NCBI GenBank assembly: GCA_030748575.1
Contig: JASMLR010000003.1
Span: 62,001 to 126,000, forward strand
Length of the DNA stretch: 64,000 nt
Origin: Phycisphaerales bacterium
GTDB lineage: Bacteria; Planctomycetota; Phycisphaerae; Phycisphaerales; SM1A02
Direction of reading: 5' to 3'
Position 1 is the stretch's first letter. Every line of letters begins with the position of its first letter. The position numbers and the translations under genes are program-made. Under the pieces are notes generated by a model. That model searched no databases. It worked only from the letters and a program-made list of their open reading frames with translations, and had not been told where the DNA came from. Positions 17,077 through 25,550 of the stretch are shown here, piece after piece.

Positions 17077-17438
17077 GCCGCTGCACCCCTTTCAACAGGG
17101 ATCTGGCTCCACAGGCCTGAAATGGGGGGGGCGGCCCCGAACACGCCGGAAACGCCGGTCGTAGGGTGCCCTGTGCATTCCTGCTGCGCCATCTGGAGGC
17201 GGAGTGGGGCCCACGGGCCCCTGTACACTGTTTTAGGCCTTCACACAGCGGTCGAACACCCGCATAGGGGGGTGTGCCCGCGAAAGTGTGAATTCGTCGG
17301 GCAGGGTGGATCCAGACCAGCCTGATTTGACCCTGAATTGGATCCATCCATGGTTCTTGCAGTATTGTGTAGGGAGTGCCAACCGAATTCGGGCCACACT
17401 CCCCACGTTGAGATGAAGCAGTTTTTTTGAGGTATCGC
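17077..17438. promoter_or_regulatory. 362-bp intergenic region with hairpins upstream of the repeat protein
   Basis: No gene is visible here. It holds an imperfect hairpin (TGCCCGCGAA 17275-17284 against TTCGTCGGGCA 17293-17303) and an 11-bp inverted repeat with one mismatch (GGGTGGATCCA 17304-17314 against TGGATCCATCC 17339-17349) around a TTGACC hexamer. The 11-mer CCTGTACACTG at 17220-17230 recurs at 20469-20479 in the wecB/wecC promoter region. GAGG at about 17429 is the ribosome-binding site for the next gene. This could be a long structured 5' leader; its role is not known. Confidence 0.4.
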
Positions 17439-19181
17439 ATGTCACGCACGTCCATTTCTCGATCGATTTCTGGCGGGCTCGCTGCCACAGCAGGACTTGG
17501 GTTCCTGGCGGCCACCGCTCACGCGGACTTCGTCGGCCTGTCCGGATCTGGGGCCCTCGTATCGCAGGAAGGCTGGCAGGCCCCAGATGCAAGAACGCTT
17601 GTGCTGGTATCGCTCTACGCCGAGTTCGATGCAGCGACCGACCGGCTGATTGCCGTCTACGGCGACGCGACGGATCCCATGACCATTACCACGTCAGACG
17701 ACGATGGTTTCTGGCAGTTTGACGCCGACGGGTCGCAGGATGCGTCGCTGTGCAATACGAGCTCCGGAATCAGCGCAGCGCTCATGGCGGCCTACCCCTC
17801 GCAGGCCTCCGACTCCTTCGTCACGATCGGCCTGACCACCAATACTGACAATGCCATCCAGGACATTGGCATCGACTTCGATGGTTTCAATACCGGGGTC
17901 CCAACCTGGACAATCGATTCAGACAACGGCACCTTCTTCTGCACACCGAGCGACGATCAGACGCTTGCAGGCAACTACACAGGGCACAAGGTGCTCATCG
18001 GGCAGTTTGCCGTCGCAGAGGGCGAGAGCGTCAGCGGCTCGGTCAACATCCAGTGGAACAATGACGCCGGCGACACCACCCGTGAGCTCGCGACTGCGTT
18101 CAACGTGTCGGCTGTTGAGACGGCGACCGCCGATGTGCGGAACGACCTCAACGGCGATGGGTACTCCGACCTACTCCTCCGGAACCCGAATGCCGACGGC
18201 GGCAGTGACCTGTTGGCATGGCTCTACGACGGTAGTAATCCGAGCGCTGTGACGCGGGCCTACACCGATTACATCTACAACGGATCTGCTCAGTTGCAGA
18301 CCTGGGAGTTTGTTGCTGTCGACGACTTCAATGGCGACGGCATTGACGAGCCGATGTTCCGGACACCCGCGAACAGGTTCTATGTGCTCAATGCGTCATA
18401 CGACGGTGCTGGCAACATCACCGTCGGGTTGGACACTGTGCACAGTGGTGGCGGTTACGCCACATGGACCGCTCTGGGGACCGGCGACTTCAATGGGGAC
18501 GGGTTGGCCGATGTCCTGCTCCGAAACCCCATCGATGATGGCGGAAGCGACCTTGTCGTCTGGTTCATGAATGCGGCGAATCCCTCCAACATCACCAAGG
18601 CCGCTGCTGACAACATCTACAACGGTTCATCCCAACTCTCCTCATTCGAGTTTCTCGGTGTCGGGGACGGCAACGCCGACGGTGTGGCCGACATGTTCTG
18701 GCGAACTCCGGCCAATCGGTTCTACTGCTTCCGCACCAATATCATCACCGACACCAACGTGTCGACGTCGCTCGACACCCTTCATGCTGGTGGCGGCTAT
18801 CAGACATGGGACTTCTCGTCGCTCGCCGATGTCAATGGAGATGGCAGCACCGACGTCATTCTGCGTTCGCCTGTCGGAGATGGCGCCAGTGACTTCTTGG
18901 CGTTCAAACTCACCAACGCCTCGCCGTCCAATATTGTCAAGAGCAATGACATGATCTACAACGGATCTAACGGTCAGATTGACTGGACGGTGGTCGGTCT
19001 GGGCGACTTCACCGGCGACGGTTCAGAAGACATGGTGATGCGCACGCCGTCGAATCGCTTCTACCTCTGGCCAACCAGTGGGGATGCCAACGTGTCGATT
19101 GGCGCTGCCCAAACCCTGCACTCAGGTTCGGGCTACAGCGATTGGGGCGTACTTGCACCCAGCGGTGAAGTGGTTCCCTGA
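17439..19181 (+). CDS. Secreted FG-GAP/VCBS-type beta-propeller protein
   Basis: A 580-residue exported protein. The signal peptide ends near ATAHA (residue 28). Residues 30-230 are an unrecognised N-terminal domain with two Cys. Residues 236-575 are three near-identical modules of about 114 residues (236-349, 350-463, 464-575), each holding two calcium-binding D-x-N-G-D-G-type loops (at 236, 296, 350, 410, 464 and 523). Shared segments such as SDLLAW/SDLVVW, IYNGS, RTPANRFY and LHSGSGY recur in the same order. The repeats resemble FG-GAP/VCBS propeller blades found in adhesins and surface proteins. GAGG lies 8 nt before the ATG. No anchoring tail is visible. Confidence 0.8.
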   Translation: MSRTSISRSISGGLAATAGLGFLAATAHADFVGLSGSGALVSQEGWQAPDARTLVLVSLYAEFDAATDRLIAVYGDATDPMTITTSDDDGFWQFDADGSQDASLCNTSSGISAALMAAYPSQASDSFVTIGLTTNTDNAIQDIGIDFDGFNTGVPTWTIDSDNGTFFCTPSDDQTLAGNYTGHKVLIGQFAVAEGESVSGSVNIQWNNDAGDTTRELATAFNVSAVETATADVRNDLNGDGYSDLLLRNPNADGGSDLLAWLYDGSNPSAVTRAYTDYIYNGSAQLQTWEFVAVDDFNGDGIDEPMFRTPANRFYVLNASYDGAGNITVGLDTVHSGGGYATWTALGTGDFNGDGLADVLLRNPIDDGGSDLVVWFMNAANPSNITKAAADNIYNGSSQLSSFEFLGVGDGNADGVADMFWRTPANRFYCFRTNIITDTNVSTSLDTLHAGGGYQTWDFSSLADVNGDGSTDVILRSPVGDGASDFLAFKLTNASPSNIVKSNDMIYNGSNGQIDWTVVGLGDFTGDGSEDMVMRTPSNRFYLWPTSGDANVSIGAAQTLHSGSGYSDWGVLAPSGEVVP

Positions 19182-19210
19182 CCGGCGTTTCACACCTTTC
19201 CGATTCCATC

Positions 19211-19240
19211 CGCTCCGCGTCAACTAGTTGGCGCGGAGCG
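19211..19240. terminator. Bidirectional terminator-like palindrome
   Basis: A 30-bp near-perfect palindrome: arms CGCTCCGCG and CGCGGAGCG enclose a second palindrome CAACTAGTTG, with a single T/G mismatch pair. On the plus strand it is followed by TTTGCGTT. It sits between the convergent repeat-protein gene and wecB and contains the wecB stop codon. Confidence 0.65.
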
Positions 19241-20372
19241 TTTGCGTTGGGGCTTCGGTGGATTCCGCGATGAACGCGCAGATCTGTCTTGCAGCGGCTC
19301 CATCGCCGTAGGGGCTGCCTCCGGCGGTCATTCGATCGCGGGTCGCGCTGCATCCAAGCAACCGGGTGAGGGCGTCCCGAATGGCGTCGGACTCCGTGCC
19401 GACCAGCATCGCGCAGCCGGCCTCGATCGACTCCGGTCGCTCCGACGTGTTTCGCATGACCAGCACTGGCTTTCGGAGGGCGGGGGCTTCTTCCTGAATG
19501 CCCCCGGAGTCCGTCAGGACAATGTCCGACCGCTGCATGAGGGCCACGAAGGGCAGGTAGCTCAGCGGTTCAATGAGGTGGATGTCCTCACACTCGCCCA
19601 GCGACGCGCGAACGGGACCCTGGACGTTCGGATTGAGGTGCACCGGATATACGAACTGGGCGGCCCCGGCCTCCGCAACGTCACGAATCGCCGTGCAGAT
19701 GTTGGCGAAGCCCTCGCCGAAGTTCTCACGCCGGTGCCCAGTCACAAGGACCACGGGCTTGTCCGGAGAGAGCGTGGGAAGGGCCGCCCCAGCCTTCGCT
19801 TTGGCCGCCAAGTCATCCTCCAGGTGATTCACAACTTGGAGCAGTGCGTCTATGACGGTATTGCCGGTCACCGCGATCTGGTTCTGGGGGACACCTTCGT
19901 CGAGCAGATTTTGCTGGGCCCGTGGTGTCGGAGCGAAGTGAAGGTCCGCGATGACGCTTGTCATTCGCCTGTTCACTTCCTCCGGCCACGGTGAATAGAT
20001 GTCGTGGGTGCGGAGGCCAGCCTCCACATGCCCCACCGGGATCTGCTCGTAGTAGGCCGCCAACGTGGCGGCCATGGTTGTCGTGGTATCTCCGTGAACA
20101 AGTACGCGATCCGGTCGTACTTGCCGGAGCACATCCCGAAGGGCCGTGAGTAGCCGTGCCGTCAAGTCGGGGAGCGATTGGCCTGGTTGCATGATGTCCA
20201 GATCGTGGTTCGGAACCACGTCGAACACCTCCAGGACCTGATCCAACATCTCTCGGTGTTGCGCAGTGACGCACACGAGGGACTCCCACCCAGGGACGTC
20301 TGACACGGCCTGAACGACCGGGCACATTTTGATGGCCTCGGGCCGTGTTCCGAAAATGGAGAGGATTCGCAT
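19224..20372 (-). CDS. wecB: UDP-N-acetylglucosamine 2-epimerase (non-hydrolysing)
   Basis: A 382-residue GT-B-fold epimerase converting UDP-GlcNAc to UDP-ManNAc. Family motifs run in order: FGTRPEAIKM (7-16), TAQHREML, VLVHGDTTT (90-98), GHVEAGLRT (114-122), WPEEVNRRMT (129-138), VTGHRRENFG and LTDSGGIQEEAP. The length is standard. It is transcribed divergently from wecC, whose product oxidises UDP-ManNAc, so the two share a 180-bp control region. Together they should make UDP-ManNAc uronic acid for the surrounding glycan locus. Confidence 0.95.
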   Translation of the reverse strand: MRILSIFGTRPEAIKMCPVVQAVSDVPGWESLVCVTAQHREMLDQVLEVFDVVPNHDLDIMQPGQSLPDLTARLLTALRDVLRQVRPDRVLVHGDTTTTMAATLAAYYEQIPVGHVEAGLRTHDIYSPWPEEVNRRMTSVIADLHFAPTPRAQQNLLDEGVPQNQIAVTGNTVIDALLQVVNHLEDDLAAKAKAGAALPTLSPDKPVVLVTGHRRENFGEGFANICTAIRDVAEAGAAQFVYPVHLNPNVQGPVRASLGECEDIHLIEPLSYLPFVALMQRSDIVLTDSGGIQEEAPALRKPVLVMRNTSERPESIEAGCAMLVGTESDAIRDALTRLLGCSATRDRMTAGGSPYGDGAAARQICAFIAESTEAPTQTLRAN

Positions 20373-20452
20373 GGGAGTCCTGATTGAGAGTCTCAAAGTG
20401 ATTCGACCAGCGGAAGTGTTGGCACCCGGTGCGGTGCTTCAGACTGGATCTT

Positions 20453-20480
20453 GACTGCGAATGATACACCTGTACACTGC
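20453..20480 (+). promoter_or_regulatory. Promoter-like element upstream of wecC
   Basis: TTGACT, a 16-bp spacer and TACACT lie in the wecB-wecC intergenic region, about 75 bp before the wecC start, and the -10 side lies within the 11-mer CCTGTACACTG (20469-20479). It is a good sigma-70-like candidate by eye. The wecC ribosome-binding site is GGAGAAGGAG just before the ATG. Confidence 0.5.
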
Positions 20481-20552
20481 TTGGTCTGAGGGCCGGATTT
20501 GGCCGCACACCAGCGATCACCCGATCAGCCCTACCTCCGGGAGAAGGAGCTC

Positions 20553-21917
20553 ATGTCTATGACGTCTGGCAAGCACGTGGACCGGACCATTTGCGTTATC
20601 GGTCTTGGATATGTCGGCCTGCCGACCGCGGCCTTGCTGGCGCGATCGGGCTACGACGTTCTCGGAGTGGATATCGACGAGCAAGTCGTGGCGGATGTCA
20701 ATCGCGGCACGACCTCTCTTCAGGAGGAGGGACTTCGCACCATCCTCGCGGATGCAGTCTCGTCGGGGCGTCTCCGCGCCGCAGCCACCCCGGAGGCTGC
20801 AGACATCTTCATCATCTGTGTCCCGACGCCGATCACCGCGGATCACCGCGCGGATCTTTCCGCGGTGACCTCCGCGGCGGAAGCCATGGCGCCGTGTGTT
20901 GAAACTGGCAGCCTCGTGATCCTCGAGTCGACCTCCCCCGCGGGCACGACCCGCAACGTCATCGGCGCCGCACTGGAGGCCCATGGGCACGATGTGCAGA
21001 CAGGCGTGCACGTGTGCTACTGCCCTGAGCGTGTGCTCCCCGGAGACACGGTGGGTGAGCTTGTGCGAAACAGTCGAATCATCGGTGGTGTGACTCCCGA
21101 AGCGGCGGAGCGGGCTGCAGGGATGTACAAGTCGTTCTGCAGTGGCGAAATGTGCCGGACAACCGACCGTGTCGCCGAGCTCTGCAAGTTGATGGAGAAC
21201 ACCTATCGCGACGTCAACATCGCGATTGCGAATGTCTTCGCTCGTATTGGTGAAGAAGCCGGGGTCGACGCCCACGAGGCGATCCGGTTAGCCAACATGC
21301 ACCCTCGCGTGGACATTCTGAGCCCAGGCCCAGGAGTCGGAGGCCACTGTATTCCGGTCGATCCGTGGTTCCTCATCGAGGGATTCCCCGCCTGCACGGA
21401 TTTGCTGGCGGAAGCTCGTGCCATCAATGATACTCAGGCCGTTCGGCTTCTTGATCGGCTGCAGGCCGCGAGCGGGCTGAACAAAGGACACCATGTGGCG
21501 ATCCTGGGTCTCGCGTACAAGGGTGACATCGACGATCCAAGGGACAGCCCAACGCTCGCTCTGATCAGGGAGTGCACCCGGCGGGGGTTGACGGCCCATG
21601 TGCACGATCCACTCGTCGAGACGGATGGGATTGCCGGCGTTCCAGTGACTCGGAATCTGAAACTGGCCGTCAATGGCGCAGATGCGGTCATCATCATGAC
21701 AGACCACGCGTGCTATCGATCTCTCACGCCGGACGACGTTCCGATGCGGGGTCAGTGGATCGCCGATGGGCGTGGCGTCCTGAACGACACGGCTTTCCTT
21801 GCAGCGGGCATGCAGGTACTTTCACTCGGGGTGGCCGCTCAGGGCGGGACTGAAACCGTCCGTGTGGAGATTCCGTCGGCGCCTCAGGTCACCAACCAGT
21901 TTGTCGGCGTCTCCTGA
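20553..21917 (+). CDS. wecC: UDP-N-acetyl-D-mannosamine dehydrogenase
   Basis: A 454-residue UDP-sugar dehydrogenase that oxidises UDP-ManNAc to its uronic acid with NAD+. The N-terminal Rossmann motif is IGLGYVGLP (16-24), the PTP segment is CVPTPIT, and the catalytic cysteine is Cys266 in GVGGHCIPVDP. The C-terminal domain has LGLAYKGDIDDPRDSP. The WecC rather than UDP-glucose dehydrogenase assignment rests on the divergently paired wecB and on the long YCPERVLPG segment. ATG 20553 has an excellent Shine-Dalgarno sequence. Confidence 0.92.
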   Translation: MSMTSGKHVDRTICVIGLGYVGLPTAALLARSGYDVLGVDIDEQVVADVNRGTTSLQEEGLRTILADAVSSGRLRAAATPEAADIFIICVPTPITADHRADLSAVTSAAEAMAPCVETGSLVILESTSPAGTTRNVIGAALEAHGHDVQTGVHVCYCPERVLPGDTVGELVRNSRIIGGVTPEAAERAAGMYKSFCSGEMCRTTDRVAELCKLMENTYRDVNIAIANVFARIGEEAGVDAHEAIRLANMHPRVDILSPGPGVGGHCIPVDPWFLIEGFPACTDLLAEARAINDTQAVRLLDRLQAASGLNKGHHVAILGLAYKGDIDDPRDSPTLALIRECTRRGLTAHVHDPLVETDGIAGVPVTRNLKLAVNGADAVIIMTDHACYRSLTPDDVPMRGQWIADGRGVLNDTAFLAAGMQVLSLGVAAQGGTETVRVEIPSAPQVTNQFVGVS

Positions 21918-21982
21918 CCTGTCTATCGGAACGCGTCCATTGGAGCACGTCCCTAGGGACACATGTCCCAGGCGTAGCCACC

Positions 21983-22630
21983 TTATCCGCCGGATGCGCC
22001 CTCAGTCTTGACGACGACCGACATACCGTGGCCTGAAGCCCGGCCATCCTCTTCCGAATTCAGGACCATTCCCCGCCAATCGGTCATTCTGGTGATTGTG
22101 CCATAGTCACCCAGAAGCGCCGGGAAGTCCGTCCAGAGATGGTTGTACACGCCACCCGCCGTTTCGGTGCCCGTGTAGTCCGTCTTGATCATCAAGAGAA
22201 TGGCGCCGCCGGGTTTTACGATGCGGGCGATTCGGGGCATCATGCGTTTGGCCGCGAGTGGGCGGTCGTCAGTGAACTTGTAGTGGAACCAGCTCATGCC
22301 ACGGATGAACACCGCATCCACACTCTCCGGCTCGATGCCCGAGAGAAAGTCAGCGGCGTCGCCAGCGTGGTAGTCCGGGCCTTCGTAGTTCGTCTTGGCG
22401 AAGGCGATCCCTTCTTGCGAGAGGTCATTGGCAGTGACGGTGAAGCCAAGATCATGCAGGATCTTGGCGTGGAAGCCCTGGCCACAGCCGATTTCGACAA
22501 TCTCACTCCCCTCAGCCAGTCCAGCTGCCGCGGTCATCTCGCCAAGAAACTTCATCTCAAAGTCCGGTCGGTACTTCCAACCGCCAGCAGCGTAGAACTC
22601 GTCATATTTCGGGGCGGTGATTTTAGTCAC
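21983..22630 (-). CDS. Class I SAM-dependent methyltransferase
   Basis: A 215-residue methyltransferase with the SAM-binding motif VEIGCGQG (45-52), an acidic post-I residue in ANDLSQEGI and motif IV-like DAVFIRGMSWFHYKF. The substrate cannot be read from sequence; in this locus it may be a sugar. The start is GTG 22630, supported by AGGAGAA about 10 nt upstream. It ends in a convergent arrangement with wecC and follows, 112 bp downstream, the leftward operon 22743-26460. Confidence 0.75.
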   Translation of the reverse strand: MTKITAPKYDEFYAAGGWKYRPDFEMKFLGEMTAAAGLAEGSEIVEIGCGQGFHAKILHDLGFTVTANDLSQEGIAFAKTNYEGPDYHAGDAADFLSGIEPESVDAVFIRGMSWFHYKFTDDRPLAAKRMMPRIARIVKPGGAILLMIKTDYTGTETAGGVYNHLWTDFPALLGDYGTITRMTDWRGMVLNSEEDGRASGHGMSVVVKTEGASGG

Positions 22631-22742
22631 GATTGGTGTTCTCCTGCGGCGGCCAAGCAGCGCCCCGGGTTGTCTGTGGGCGGGCTACCTGATGATGACA
22701 GTCAAGTGCCTAGGGTAGGTAGAGGCTGGTGTCGACGCAAGG

Positions 22743-23918
22743 TCAGTGACTTGCGTCGAGTGCTGTACGGAGTGCCTGCAGGCAGGCCCTCGCCTGCATT
22801 GTCCGTGTGAGACCCGATGCAGCCATGCGGCCCGCCGCAGCGCACGCCTGCCTTGACTCTGCGTCTTCCAGCAGTTTGATGGTTGCGTTGGCAATGGCGA
22901 TGCCGTCCCCTGGATCGACTGCAACCCCGCAGCCCGACTGGGCAGCGAGCTTCGTCGCCTCTCCGTCCGGCGCGGAGACGACGAGGGGGATTCCCATTGC
23001 CATGCCTTCATACATCTTCATCGGTATCGCGGTTGCGAGCGAAGGCACTGAACGAAGGGCAACGATGGCGACATCACAGAGCGCCCAGTATTGCGGCATT
23101 GCGTCACGCGAGCGTTGACGCTCGATGACCACGCCGGAGCCTTGAAGGCGTTTGCGCAGCCGCGCTGCCCGCCGTCCACCGCCCACTACTAAGAACCCCA
23201 CTCCCATGGCATCGAGCCGTCGCGCGGCCTGCGCGATGGCGTCTACATCCTGCGCCCGACCGAGTGTTCCCAGATAGCCAACAACAGGACCGTTCCTCAG
23301 GCCAAGTGCTGCGCGAAACGAGTCGCTGGGCGTTTGCTGGCTGAACATGGCCGACGCCCCTGTTGGAATTGTGACGACTTCACAGGTGCAACAAGGGTTT
23401 GCCTTCGTATGAGCTGCAATTGCATCCGTGACGGCGATGATGAGGTCGGCGCTGCTCAGCGCAGCGGCGGTCTTGTGGGCGATACCGCGAATGAGCGGCC
23501 ACCCTCCGAGTGGTGTGAGGTCACGCACCGACTCAGGCCAGAGATCGCGGACTTCAAGGACGTGCGGAACCCCGTGCCGAGCAGCCAGACGCATTCCGGC
23601 AGTACCTGCGTGGATTGGGGGCGAGGAGGACAGTACGACATCGGGGCGTTCAACCTCCACAGCGCCAGCGAGTTGTTCGAAAGCCGATACCTGCCTGAGT
23701 CTCGACACAAGGTTGCCGCGGCGACCACCGTCGGTCGGCCCTGTTCGCCTCAACTCGTAGGGGGCGTCAAGGGCCGGTCCAGGTCCTGTGACGACCGTGA
23801 CGTCGTGCCCTGCATCTGACCAGATGTCCACGCGTTCCGCGAGGTGGGTCGCGGCCGAGTCGGGAGCCGGCCGCCAGGACTCCGATACGACGAGAATCTT
23901 GAGAGGGTCCGGTGTCAT
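22743..23918 (-). CDS. Glycosyltransferase family 4 (WbuB-like)
   Basis: A 391-residue GT4 enzyme. The N-terminal domain contains VLSSSPPIHAGTAGMRLA followed by VLEVRDLWPESV, which is characteristic of WbuB/WcaI-like transferases. The C-terminal domain has VGYLGTLGRAQDVDAI and a donor-site region IPMKMYEGMAMGIPLV, in which the usual E-x7-E is shortened. Its start overlaps the stop of the upstream sulfotransferase (ATGA), so the two are coupled. It is the last gene of the leftward operon. Confidence 0.86.
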   Translation of the reverse strand: MTPDPLKILVVSESWRPAPDSAATHLAERVDIWSDAGHDVTVVTGPGPALDAPYELRRTGPTDGGRRGNLVSRLRQVSAFEQLAGAVEVERPDVVLSSSPPIHAGTAGMRLAARHGVPHVLEVRDLWPESVRDLTPLGGWPLIRGIAHKTAAALSSADLIIAVTDAIAAHTKANPCCTCEVVTIPTGASAMFSQQTPSDSFRAALGLRNGPVVGYLGTLGRAQDVDAIAQAARRLDAMGVGFLVVGGGRRAARLRKRLQGSGVVIERQRSRDAMPQYWALCDVAIVALRSVPSLATAIPMKMYEGMAMGIPLVVSAPDGEATKLAAQSGCGVAVDPGDGIAIANATIKLLEDAESRQACAAAGRMAASGLTRTMQARACLQALRTALDASH

Positions 23919-24775
23919 GGTTCGCGATCACATGCGGGATGAAGTGTGACGCCACACAGGTCCCGAAGCCGATCCGTGGCTCGAATTGCACGGCCATATC
24001 GGTCGTCATCCGCGCGGAGGGATGCTAGTTCGTCCTCCGAGAGCGAAGATCGTCGGGGGACCGCGGTGCGCTCTTCGCGGCCATGAACAATCGGAAGGCC
24101 AGTGTCGTCGTGTCGAAGGACGTCCATCTCAAGATCGAGCGCCGAGCTGAGTGGCTGAAGGACGTCTTTCTCAAGCCAGTCGAGTTCAGACTGCGCGAGC
24201 GCTTTCGCATCCAGGTGCATGGGGACGATCTGGTTGCGTTCTGTCGCGGGCAAACCTTCGATCAAGTCGCTGAGCGTGTTGACACGTTGAGTCCAGAAGT
24301 CATACAACTCGGTCATCGACCGCTGGTTCCAAGGCATGTGTTGCAGTGACAAGGCGAATGGCTCAAAGTCGCGCAGGCAGTACAGCAATACAAGGAAGTG
24401 GGGCGATTGAAACACTTCTCGAAACCACTCGATGTGCTGCTCTGCGCCGGGATGTTTGAGTCCATGTACGGTGTACGACTCGAGAAACTCGTCCGCTGTG
24501 GGACCTGGAACCGTAAGCGTGAACTTTTGTATGTCGTGAAGTGTCCGAAGAACAGACCCAGCCCGGTCAAATCCGTTGGGGGCTTGGCGGGATGGATGTG
24601 ACATCCTGTAGGTTGCTGCGGCGCGGTCACTCGCCATGAGCCCCGCGAGGGCTCCGGGAATGGCCTCATTGGCGATGTGTACGCCAGATATGCGGGACAA
24701 CACTGTGGCGATCATGGACGTGCCGGCTCGTGGCATGCCGGCGATCAGCACAAACCGGCATTGGTGAATGCTCAC
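23915..24775 (-). CDS. Sulfotransferase-like protein
   Basis: A 286-residue protein with an N-terminal P-loop-like 5'-phosphosulfate motif IAGMPRAGTSM (about 11-21), as in bacterial PAPS sulfotransferases. The 3'-phosphate site is less clear: LYCLRDFEPFALS is the best candidate, with an Arg-Asp pair. It lies between a methyltransferase (stop 2 bp before its ATG) and a glycosyltransferase (4-bp overlap), so it is co-expressed with glycan genes. A glycan sulfotransferase is likely but less certain than for the other two. Confidence 0.7.
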   Translation of the reverse strand: MSIHQCRFVLIAGMPRAGTSMIATVLSRISGVHIANEAIPGALAGLMASDRAAATYRMSHPSRQAPNGFDRAGSVLRTLHDIQKFTLTVPGPTADEFLESYTVHGLKHPGAEQHIEWFREVFQSPHFLVLLYCLRDFEPFALSLQHMPWNQRSMTELYDFWTQRVNTLSDLIEGLPATERNQIVPMHLDAKALAQSELDWLEKDVLQPLSSALDLEMDVLRHDDTGLPIVHGREERTAVPRRSSLSEDELASLRADDDRYGRAIRATDRLRDLCGVTLHPACDREP

Positions 24776-24776
24776 T

Positions 24777-25550
24777 TCAGCATTCCTCGGCGGGGTCGGC
24801 GGGCCGCGGAGCGGCCTTGAAGCGGTCGATCCGCGCTTGCAGCAGTTTCGTCCGATCCATCAACGTGTCGCACCGACCTCGGAAGTGTGTGATCCTCTCG
24901 GCCATCTCTTCCTGCCGCTGCATCATGGCGTCTTCGCTCATGGCGAGCAGGTCGCTGTCGCTGAGTTCAATACAACCCCCGTCGCCAGCCTTGGGTGTGA
25001 CTATGCAGCGAATGTAGAGGTCCGCGATCGAGAGGTGCATCTTGCACAGTCCATCCACGATCTGAAGGAAGCGTCGCATATCGAAGTACGTGCGGTGGTC
25101 CGGATGCGGATGAATGCCGATCGGCGTGGTGATCACGATGCGGCCAGCATCTCCAGCCGCCGCCACGGCTCGTTCAATCAGCGATTCTGGGTCGGCCTGA
25201 TGTTCCAAGATCTCGCCGAGAAGCACTGTGTTGAATGTGCCCTCTGGGAGTGGATCCACCAAGACGTCAGTCTGTTCAAACTGAACTCTCGAGGCAACGT
25301 CCTCGGGCTCTCGTGATGCCAGTTGCTTTGCGTACTCAAGTGGCCTCTCTTCGCGATCGAGACCGGTGACGGTCAACCCACGGCGGGCGCACAAGATGGA
25401 CGTGATTCCCTGACTACAGCCGATGTCGAGCACATTGGGCCCGACTGTTTCAGCCACCATCCAATCGACGCGGCTGCGGCACCGCGACTGCGTGAGTGGG
25501 TCAGATCTGGATCCAAGGTACACCTCGGCGACATGGTCGTCATTGGGCAT
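24777..25550 (-). CDS. SAM-dependent methyltransferase with C-terminal coiled coil
   Basis: A 257-residue protein. Residues 35-150 are a class I methyltransferase with VLDIGCSQG (40-48), the post-I acidic residue in TGLDREE and LLGEILEHQ as motif IV. Residues 200-250 are charged and helical (MSEDAMMQRQEEMAERITHF...), probably a coiled coil. ATG 25550 overlaps the upstream sulfotransferase by 11 bp and is preferred because the conserved part starts soon after; no strong Shine-Dalgarno sequence is seen. O-methylation of a glycan is the likely role by context. Confidence 0.75.
   Translation of the reverse strand: MPNDDHVAEVYLGSRSDPLTQSRCRSRVDWMVAETVGPNVLDIGCSQGITSILCARRGLTVTGLDREERPLEYAKQLASREPEDVASRVQFEQTDVLVDPLPEGTFNTVLLGEILEHQADPESLIERAVAAAGDAGRIVITTPIGIHPHPDHRTYFDMRRFLQIVDGLCKMHLSIADLYIRCIVTPKAGDGGCIELSDSDLLAMSEDAMMQRQEEMAERITHFRGRCDTLMDRTKLLQARIDRFKAAPRPADPAEEC

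Noticed and set aside
20829-20880. Clustered GATCACCGCG/CCGCGG short repeats
   Set aside because: They lie inside wecC coding sequence and reflect codon choice; no arms long enough for a CRISPR or mobile element.
21950-21961. 12-bp palindrome GTCCCTAGGGAC between wecC and the methyltransferase
   Set aside because: Too short and without a T-run; it may contribute to termination but cannot be supported alone.
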